Source: DATILI01 sp035476635
GTDB taxonomy: Bacteria; Pseudomonadota; Gammaproteobacteria; Burkholderiales; Burkholderiaceae_C
Reading direction: 5' to 3'
DNA: 37,023 nt
Assembly (NCBI GenBank): GCA_035476635.1
Contig: DATILI010000227.1
Location: 1 to 37,023 of the forward strand
Position 1 is the first letter of the stretch, and each line of letters begins with the position of its first letter. A program made the position numbers and the translations under genes. Below are positions 32,038-37,023 of the stretch, piece after piece. The notes under the pieces are model-generated. The model ran no database searches. It was not told the origin of the DNA and saw only the letters and a program-made list of their open reading frames with translations.

Positions 32038-32577
32038 TTAGTTGTTGAGTTCGCGATAAAAGTAAGTCGTGTCACACAGGCCGCCGCTCGGAAGCAGCGC
32101 ATAGCCAGGGATTACACCGCAACGCTGCCAGCCGAGCCTGGCGTAGAGCCGCTCGGCATCGCTGCTCGCGGTGTCCAGCACCAGCAATGACTTGCCATGT
32201 TCGCGCGCAAGCTCCTCGGCCGCCTGCATCAACAAGGCACCCAATCCGTGGCGCCGCGCCCGGCGGTGCACGAGCATCTTCGACACGTCGGCGCGGTGCG
32301 GCTGGTTTTCGGGTTGGCCCAGCACCAGTTGCACGGTTCCCACAATGCCCGCGGCGTCCTCGGCCACCAACAGGCCGCGCTCACCCTGGGCGACGCCATC
32401 AGCCACGCCACGCCAGAACGCCAGCGCCTTGGACATCGACAAAGGGTGCATGAAACTCACCGATGCGCCGCCGTCCACGCAATCGATCAGAAGTTCGGCA
32501 AGCGCCTGCACTTGCGTGTCGGCCACTGTCGCCAGGCGGCGAACGCAGTGGGCAGGGGCGGTAGCGTGCATCAACAT
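32038..32577 (-). CDS. GNAT family N-acetyltransferase
   Basis: This 179-residue protein has the GCN5-related acetyltransferase fold. Motif A is visible as VSKMLVHRRARRHGLGALL, with the R-x-x-G-x-G/A acetyl-CoA pyrophosphate loop, followed by LLVLDTASSDAERLYARLGWQRCG (motif B region). The substrate is not predictable from sequence; the neighbouring racemase-family gene suggests an amino acid or similar amine. It starts one base after the stop of the regulator gene and lies eight bases before the racemase gene. Confidence 0.9.
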   Translation of the reverse strand: MLMHATAPAHCVRRLATVADTQVQALAELLIDCVDGGASVSFMHPLSMSKALAFWRGVADGVAQGERGLLVAEDAAGIVGTVQLVLGQPENQPHRADVSKMLVHRRARRHGLGALLMQAAEELAREHGKSLLVLDTASSDAERLYARLGWQRCGVIPGYALLPSGGLCDTTYFYRELNN

Positions 32578-32578
32578 G

Positions 32579-33181
32579 TCATCTCCAGAAGTTGGGTCCC
32601 GTGGGGGGCAAGCTTGTGATCACGACGGCATAGCGCGCGGTCTTGCGGCTGGGGTTGTGGTAGGTCATAGGCCGGTCCAGCACCATGGCCAGGCAGTCAC
32701 CAGTGCCGAGCTGGTGGTGTTCGTCGCCGATCGTGACCTCGATGGAACCTTCCAGCACCCATATCTGCTGGTGGATCTGCGGCTCGCGCGCGCCTGTTTC
32801 ATAGGCCACGCGCGCCTTGGGAGGAAAAGACACTTCAACGATCTGGATCGACGACGCGACGCCGCTGGGCGAGACGTTTCTTCGCACATAGCCGGAATGC
32901 GGGTCGCGCCACAACAACTGGTCGGCCAGGCGCGCCACCGGGTCATTCGTGGGTTGGGGCGGTTCGAACAAGGATGCCAACGCCACATTGAGGCCGGTGG
33001 CCAACTTCTCCAGCAGCACCGCAGTGGGGCTGCTTTCGCCCCGCTCGATCAACGAGATCATCGAGCGGCTGACCCCGCAGTGCGCGGCCAACGCGTCCAG
33101 CGAGAGGCCACGTGCCGCGCGCAAGTCCCGCACGCGTTGCGCGATGCGGTCGTTCAAGCTGGTTGCCGACTCTTCCTTCAT
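32579..33181 (-). CDS. XRE-type transcriptional regulator with C-terminal cupin sensor domain
   Basis: This 200-residue regulator has an N-terminal Cro/C1-type helix-turn-helix (about 10-70; LSLDALAAHCGVSRSMISLIERGESSPT) and a C-terminal cupin (about 115-190; HQQIWVLEGSIEVTIGDE and LGTGDCLAMVLDRP), the layout of PuuR-like regulators that sense small metabolites. The frame is open far upstream, but the N-terminal domain needs only the ATG at 33181. A second ATG at 33202 overlaps the probable -10 and is less likely. It heads the operon with GNAT and the racemase-family gene and is expected to control them. Confidence 0.9.
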   Translation of the reverse strand: MKEESATSLNDRIAQRVRDLRAARGLSLDALAAHCGVSRSMISLIERGESSPTAVLLEKLATGLNVALASLFEPPQPTNDPVARLADQLLWRDPHSGYVRRNVSPSGVASSIQIVEVSFPPKARVAYETGAREPQIHQQIWVLEGSIEVTIGDEHHQLGTGDCLAMVLDRPMTYHNPSRKTARYAVVITSLPPTGPNFWR

Positions 33182-33183
33182 GA

Positions 33184-33226
33184 TGGAATAATTTTCCACC
33201 ATATTGGAATTTTGAGCAAGCAACAA
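33184..33226 (-). promoter_or_regulatory. Promoter and alternating TGGAA/TTCCA half-sites of the XRE-cupin operon
   Basis: On the minus strand, TTGTTG (33221-33226) and TATGGT (33198-33203) are spaced exactly 17 bases. Three five-base half-sites of alternating orientation (TGGAA 33184-33188, TTCCA 33194-33198, TGGAA 33205-33209) surround the -10. This looks like an autoregulatory operator for the first gene of the operon. Confidence 0.45.
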
Positions 33227-33313
33227 AACCTCTAGACCCCAACAACTACCCCGGCCTCCCTCTTCACCCCACAATGGCCCGCGGCAGCAGATGCCTTTCA
33301 CCTGCCGCGCACC

Positions 33314-34579
33314 ATGCCCCCATCCAGCCCCCGTTCCAAGCCCGTTCAACACCTGCGCGTCTCCGACGTGCGTGGACTTGCACGCCTGGCTGCCGATGCG
33401 ACTACAGGTGTCGCGCGCATCACCGAAGGCGTGCACCAGTCCGTGCTGGGCACCCTGGGCCTCCCGGGCGGCGCGGCGCCGGGTCAAACCCGGGGCCTGA
33501 CCGGACTTGTCTACAAGAGCGTGCGGGGCGTAACGCAACTGGTGGCCGGCGGCATCGACATGGTGCTGGCCCGCCTGGCGCCATGGCTGGATGCACCCGG
33601 CAATGCGCCGGCGGCTTCTTCCGCTGAACGCGAAGCCGTTCTGGCCGCGCTCAACGGCGTACTGGGTGACCAGCTGGCCGAGGGCCAAAATCCTTTGGCC
33701 ACCGCCATGGGCCTGCGCTACGAAGGCCAGCCTCTCACGCCCGAGGCCATGGCTTCCATTCCGGCGTCCGCCGGCACCAAGGTGCTGCTCCTGGTGCATG
33801 GCCTGTGCATGAACGATCTGCAGTGGTCCCGCGAAGGCCATGACCACGGCGCACATCTCGCCGCGGCGCTGGGCTACACACCTGTTTACCTGCGCTACAA
33901 CACGGGGCTGCACACATCCGCCAACGGGCGCATGTTGGCCGACCAGCTGGAGCATCTCGTTGCCCAATGGCCGCATCCGCTGCAGGAGTTGACGCTGCTG
34001 ACGCACAGCATGGGCGGCCTGGTTGCGCGCAGCGCGTGCCACTACGCCTCGCAGGCCGGCCATCGCTGGCCGCAGCATTTGAAGAACCTGGTTTTTCTCG
34101 GCACACCGCACCACGGTGCGCCGCTGGAGCGTGCGGGCAACTGGGTCGACGTGCTCCTGGCCAGCACGCCTTACTCACGGCCGTTCGCCAAGCTCGCCAG
34201 GATGCGCAGCGCAGGCATCACCGACCTGCGCCATGGCCACGTCGGTGATGCCGACTGGCAGGGCCGCGACCGCTTTCGCCACGGCCCCGACCCGCGCCAG
34301 CCCGTGCCGCTGCCGCCAGGCGTGGCCTGCTACAGCGTGGCCGCGACGCTGGCCGCCAAACGCAGCCCGCTGGCTGAACGCCTGGTCGGTGATGGCCTCG
34401 TCCCGCTGCGCAGCGCCCTGGGCCAGCACGACCAGCGGCAGCATCAACTCGCCTTCACGCCCGAGCGGCAATGCGTGGTGTACCGCACCGGCCATATGGA
34501 ACTATTGAGCCAGCCTGCCGTGGCGCAACAGCTTGAACGCTGGCTTGGCCTGACCCCCACGGTCGCTCACTTCGTGTAG
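33314..34579 (+). CDS. Serine alpha/beta hydrolase (lipase/PGAP1-like)
   Basis: This 421-residue protein has a serine hydrolase triad: Ser232 in LLTHSMGGLVARS, Asp360 in VGDGLVP and His394 in TGHMELL. VLLLVHGLCMNDLQW supplies the oxyanion hole, and LVFLGTPHHGAPLERAGN after the nucleophile is typical of PGAP1-like and lipase-type enzymes. The N-terminal 150 residues are a family-specific extension without a signal peptide; ATTGVARITEGVHQSVL is the most regular part. Likely activity is on acyl esters, substrate unknown. No good ribosome-binding site precedes the ATG at 33314. The 132 bases between it and the XRE-cupin gene hold their divergent promoters. Confidence 0.85.
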   Translation: MPPSSPRSKPVQHLRVSDVRGLARLAADATTGVARITEGVHQSVLGTLGLPGGAAPGQTRGLTGLVYKSVRGVTQLVAGGIDMVLARLAPWLDAPGNAPAASSAEREAVLAALNGVLGDQLAEGQNPLATAMGLRYEGQPLTPEAMASIPASAGTKVLLLVHGLCMNDLQWSREGHDHGAHLAAALGYTPVYLRYNTGLHTSANGRMLADQLEHLVAQWPHPLQELTLLTHSMGGLVARSACHYASQAGHRWPQHLKNLVFLGTPHHGAPLERAGNWVDVLLASTPYSRPFAKLARMRSAGITDLRHGHVGDADWQGRDRFRHGPDPRQPVPLPPGVACYSVAATLAAKRSPLAERLVGDGLVPLRSALGQHDQRQHQLAFTPERQCVVYRTGHMELLSQPAVAQQLERWLGLTPTVAHFV

Positions 34580-34585
34580 CTCCCT

Positions 34586-34623
34586 GCCCCCCGAGGGGGC
34601 CGCATTTCGCCTTGGGGCGGCCC
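34586..34623. repeat. GC-rich palindromic intergenic repeat (REP-like)
   Basis: There are two overlapping hairpins: GCCCCC-cga-GGGGGC (34586-34600), and GGGCCGC (34597-34603) pairing with GCGGCCC (34617-34623) across a 13-base loop. It lies between two convergent genes, without a T-run. Sequences of the form CCCCCGAGGGGGC followed by CTTGGGGCGGCCCGG are, as far as I recall, widespread in intergenic regions of Comamonadaceae. Confidence 0.65.
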
Positions 34624-34634
34624 GGCGGCGAAAC

Positions 34635-35069
34635 CTAACCTGCAGCCAACCGAGCCAGCGCCTCGCGCTTGCCCAGCTTCCTGATGGCGGCAATCGCCTG
34701 GAGCTGGCTGGCACGAGGATAGGCCTTGCCCGCTTCCCACTTGTAGACTGACTGGCCCGAAACCCCGATCAGCTTGCCCATCGCCTCGGCCGACAGGCCT
34801 AGCTTTTTGCGCAGTGTGGCAAAGCCGTCGGTGCGAAAGCGCAACTTGACCGATTCGCTTTCGGCCGGCAGCGCCGATGCAGCCTTGGAGGTGGCAGTCT
34901 TGCCCAGGCGCTTGGTCTGCTGCTCAAGCGCAATGATGCGTCGCTTCAAGCTGGCAATCTCGGAACGATACTGCGCGGTGGACTTGCGCAAGTGATCAAG
35001 TTCACCACGCAATTCCTTGCGGGCCACGCGTGCAATTTCGCCCTTCAGGGCTGCTACTAGGTTTGGCAT
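34635..35069 (-). CDS. Small DNA-binding protein: coiled coil plus C-terminal XRE helix-turn-helix
   Basis: This 144-residue protein starts at the ATG at 35069 (MPNLVAALKGEIARVARKEL). Residues about 20-55 form a predicted coiled coil (LRKSTAQYRSEIASLKRRI). A basic Ala/Lys/Ser linker follows, and the C-terminal 65 residues contain an XRE-type HTH (LRKKLGLSAEAMGKLIGVSGQSVYKWEAGKAYPRASQL). The frame stays open upstream over the groES control region, but this start gives the full known-looking domain order. The function is unknown. It diverges from groES with 249 bases between the starts. It could be a dimeric regulator or nucleoid protein. Confidence 0.8.
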   Translation of the reverse strand: MPNLVAALKGEIARVARKELRGELDHLRKSTAQYRSEIASLKRRIIALEQQTKRLGKTATSKAASALPAESESVKLRFRTDGFATLRKKLGLSAEAMGKLIGVSGQSVYKWEAGKAYPRASQLQAIAAIRKLGKREALARLAAG

Positions 35070-35181
35070 GGGGCATATGCTAACCGTTCGATGATGCGGG
35101 ATTGGCTCGGAGCACCGGTCGCTGCCCACGCCAGCGCAGCCTTTCGCAGAGCTGCGGAAACCTCGCAATTTGCCCTCCAGA

Positions 35182-35210
35182 CTTGAAACCGTCACAAAAG
35201 CCCTTATCAT
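35182..35210 (+). promoter_or_regulatory. groESL promoter (sigma-70 with overlapping heat-shock -35)
   Basis: TTGAAA (35183-35188) and TATCAT (35205-35210), spaced 16 bases, make a good sigma-70 promoter. The same -35 reads CTTGAAA, the sigma-32 -35 consensus, followed 13 bases later by CCTTATCAT, a partial match to the sigma-32 -10. The -10 abuts the CIRCE operator. Confidence 0.65.
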
Positions 35211-35236
35211 TAGCACTCGTTGGATTTGAGTGCTAA
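35210..35236. promoter_or_regulatory. CIRCE operator (HrcA binding site)
   Basis: Perfect inverted repeats TTAGCACTC (35210-35218) and GAGTGCTAA (35228-35236) flank a nine-base spacer, matching the consensus CIRCE element exactly. It overlaps the end of the -10 and the start of the transcript. The repressor HrcA is not encoded in the window. Confidence 0.97.
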
Positions 35237-35318
35237 CACCATTTCCACGCAGATTAGCAAGCGCCAACTTACGTGCCGCTTGATTTCTCAAACCATTGTT
35301 GCAAAACCAGGAGATGCA

Positions 35319-35609
35319 ATGAAACTTCGCCCCCTGCACGATCGCGTGATCGTCAAGCGTATTGACAGCGAAACCAAGACCGCCTCTGGCATCGTCATCC
35401 CCGACGCCGCCGCCGAAAAGCCCGACCAGGGTGAAGTCCTGGCCGTCGGCCCCGGCAAGCGCAACGACAAGGGCGACCTGAGCCCCGTCGGCGTGAAGGT
35501 CGGCGACCGCGTGCTGTTCGGCAAGTACAGCGGCCAGACCGTCAAGGTCGAAGGCGACGAGCTGCTTGTCATGAAAGAAGAAGACCTGTTTGCGGTCGTC
35601 GAAAAGTAA
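35319..35609 (+). CDS. groES: Co-chaperonin GroES
   Basis: GroES is the heptameric lid of the GroEL folding chamber. The 96-residue product begins MKLRPLHDRVIVKRID and contains the mobile loop TKTASGIVIPDAAAEKPDQG, the roof region and the C-terminal LLVMKEEDLFAVVEK. The ATG at 35319 has a strong ribosome-binding site (AGGAGA). The frame is open upstream through the CIRCE element, but this start is standard. The stop codon lies inside a perfect 12-base-pair hairpin. It is followed by groEL after 121 bases. Confidence 0.97.
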   Translation: MKLRPLHDRVIVKRIDSETKTASGIVIPDAAAEKPDQGEVLAVGPGKRNDKGDLSPVGVKVGDRVLFGKYSGQTVKVEGDELLVMKEEDLFAVVEK

Positions 35610-35629
35610 ATTGCAAAGCAATTTACTTT
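35603..35629 (+). other. 12-bp perfect hairpin containing the groES stop codon
   Basis: The two arms (35603-35614 and 35618-35629) are perfectly complementary with a three-base AAA loop. The TAA stop (35607-35609) is inside the left arm. With no following T-run it is probably an mRNA stability or processing element between groES and groEL, not a terminator. Confidence 0.7.
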
Positions 35630-35639
35630 CGTCGCAGGC

Positions 35640-35660
35640 TAACTTTGCGAAGCAAAGTTA
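35640..35660 (+). other. 9-bp perfect hairpin in the groES-groEL interval
   Basis: TAACTTTGC and GCAAAGTTA flank a GAA loop. The structure resembles the preceding hairpin in design (short AT-rich stem, GC beside a triloop). A third small stem, GGGGC-aag-GCCCC, follows at 35662-35674. No T-run is present. Confidence 0.65.
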
Positions 35661-35730
35661 AGGGGCAAGGCCCCGGCCGAAGACAGAAGTAATCCATTTC
35701 CCATTTAACTGAATTTCTGGAGTAATCAAC

Positions 35731-37023
35731 ATGGCAGCAAAAGACGTAGTCTTCGGCGGTGACGCCCGCGCACGCATGGTCGAGGGTGTGAACATCCTGG
35801 CCAACGCGGTCAAAGTGACCCTGGGCCCCAAGGGCCGCAACGTGGTGCTCGAGCGCTCTTTCGGCGCCCCCACCGTGACCAAGGACGGTGTGTCCGTGGC
35901 CAAGGAAATCGAGCTCAAGGACAAGCTGCAGAACATGGGCGCGCAAATGGTCAAGGAAGTTGCTTCCAAGACCAGCGACATCGCCGGTGACGGCACCACC
36001 ACCGCGACCGTGTTGGCCCAAGCCATCGTTCGCGAAGGCATGAAGTACGTGGCCGCCGGCATGAACCCGATGGACCTGAAGCGCGGCATCGACAAGGCTG
36101 TGACGGCCCTGGTCGCCGAGCTGAAGAAGGCCTCCAAGGCCACCACCACTTCCAAGGAAATCGCGCAAGTCGGCTCGATCTCGGCCAACAGCGACGAAGC
36201 CATCGGCAAGATCATCGCTGACGCGATGGACAAGGTCGGCAAGGAAGGCGTGATCACCGTGGAAGACGGCAAGTCGCTGGACAGCGAACTGGACGTCGTC
36301 GAAGGCATGCAATTCGACCGCGGCTACCTGTCGCCCTACTTCATCAACAACCCGGAAAAACAATCGGCGTTGCTGGAAAACCCGTTCGTGCTGCTGTTCG
36401 ACAAGAAGATCAGCAACATCCGCGACCTGCTGCCCACGCTGGAGCAAGTCGCCAAGGCCGGCCGTCCGCTGCTCATCGTTGCCGAAGAAGTCGAAGGCGA
36501 AGCCCTGGCTACCTTGGTCGTGAACACGATCCGTGGCATCCTGAAGGTAGTCGCTGTCAAGGCGCCTGGCTTCGGTGACCGCCGCAAGGCCATGCTGGAA
36601 GACATCGCCATCCTCACGGGCGGCAAGGTCATCGCTGAAGAAGTGGGCCTGACGCTCGAGAAGGTGACCCTGGCCGACCTGGGCCAGGCCAAGCGCATCG
36701 AAGTGGGCAAGGAAAACACCACCATCATCGACGGCGCCGGCGCCGGCGGCGACATCGAAGCCCGCGTGAAGCAAATCCGCGTGCAGATCGAGGAAGCCAC
36801 CAGCGACTACGACCGTGAGAAGCTGCAAGAGCGCGTGGCCAAGCTGGCCGGCGGTGTTGCCGTGATCAAGGTCGGTGCCGCCACCGAAGTGGAAATGAAG
36901 GAAAAGAAGGCCCGCGTGGAAGACGCGCTGCACGCCACCCGCGCTGCCGTGGAAGAAGGCATCGTGGCCGGCGGTGGCGTTGCCCTGCTGCGCGCCAAGC
37001 AAGCTGCTGGCACCATCAAGGGT
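35731..37023 (+). CDS. groL: Chaperonin GroEL (3' end beyond the window)
   Basis: GroEL is the tetradecameric ATP-dependent folding chamber. The window contains the first 431 residues of about 545. Visible are the N-terminal MAAKDVVFGGDARARMVEGVN, the nucleotide-binding VTLGPKGRNVVLE and GDGTTTATVLAQ, the apical domain, and GIVAGGGVALLRA near the edge. The ATG has GGAG ten bases upstream. It is the second gene of the CIRCE-controlled groESL operon and is cut by the right edge. Confidence 0.97.
   Translation, partial: MAAKDVVFGGDARARMVEGVNILANAVKVTLGPKGRNVVLERSFGAPTVTKDGVSVAKEIELKDKLQNMGAQMVKEVASKTSDIAGDGTTTATVLAQAIVREGMKYVAAGMNPMDLKRGIDKAVTALVAELKKASKATTTSKEIAQVGSISANSDEAIGKIIADAMDKVGKEGVITVEDGKSLDSELDVVEGMQFDRGYLSPYFINNPEKQSALLENPFVLLFDKKISNIRDLLPTLEQVAKAGRPLLIVAEEVEGEALATLVVNTIRGILKVVAVKAPGFGDRRKAMLEDIAILTGGKVIAEEVGLTLEKVTLADLGQAKRIEVGKENTTIIDGAGAGGDIEARVKQIRVQIEEATSDYDREKLQERVAKLAGGVAVIKVGAATEVEMKEKKARVEDALHATRAAVEEGIVAGGGVALLRAKQAAGTIKG

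Noticed and set aside
34707..34800. Toxin-antitoxin antitoxin (XRE type) at the groES boundary
   Set aside because: No partner toxin gene is adjacent; the neighbours are a serine hydrolase and groES.

Overview
The window is GC-rich, gene-dense chromosomal DNA from a Gram-negative bacterium, most likely a betaproteobacterium of the order Burkholderiales and probably Comamonadaceae-like. The support is the protein sequences (type IV pilus PilM-PilQ, PBP1A, LysA, MsrPQ, System II cytochrome c biogenesis, cytochrome c4, GroES/GroEL), a neighbourhood order that I associate with Burkholderiales (pilQPONM / ponA / cyaY / lptM / lysA / msrQP / ccsB / resB / c4 / engB), a CIRCE element at groES, and a GC-rich intergenic repeat (34586-34623) of a kind I recall from Comamonadaceae. 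The species cannot be fixed from the sequence alone. I see no tRNA, rRNA, CRISPR array, insertion sequence or prophage gene.

Layout. 1-4760 (minus): type IV pilus alignment and secretin operon pilM-N-O-P-Q, with pilQ cut by the left edge. 5027-7441 (plus): bifunctional penicillin-binding protein 1A, divergent from pilM. 7451-9454: frataxin CyaY (minus), then lipoprotein LptM and diaminopimelate decarboxylase LysA (plus). 9468-15430 (minus): a redox and cytochrome block read as cytochrome c4, a strong terminator, ResB, CcsB, MsrP and MsrQ. 15502-17245 (plus): the GTPase YihA/EngB and an epoxide-hydrolase-like enzyme. 17239-18937 (minus): two tandem LpxL-type acyltransferases. 19077-22619 (plus): MetK, a Bcr/CflA-type efflux pump, and a response-regulator diguanylate cyclase.

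22630-29989 (minus) is the most accessory-looking part. A three-gene, translationally overlapping operon encodes an exported TPR-CHAT (caspase-like) protein, a repeat-rich two-partner-secretion exoprotein (TpsA) and its outer-membrane transporter (TpsB). The CHAT protein keeps its His/Cys dyad. The exoprotein has nine degenerate repeats of about 63 residues and only two cysteines in its mature chain, both near the C-terminus beside a GRGGF motif. I infer a self-contained surface-display or secretion system with a dedicated periplasmic protease. This is the best candidate here for an incompletely described system.

30146-31314: a DUF1348 protein and a TetR regulator diverge from a short intergenic region with two clear palindromic operators. 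31319-33181 (minus): a cupin-type XRE regulator, a GNAT acetyltransferase and an Asp/Glu-racemase-family protein in one operon. 33314-34579 (plus): a serine alpha/beta hydrolase. 34635-35069 (minus): a small DNA-binding protein with an N-terminal coiled coil. 35319 to the right edge (plus): groES and groEL (partial) behind a CIRCE operator, with a run of perfect hairpins between them.

No gene-free stretch exceeds about 270 bases. The longest are 4761-5026 (pilM/ponA divergent promoters) and 35070-35318 (groES control region).
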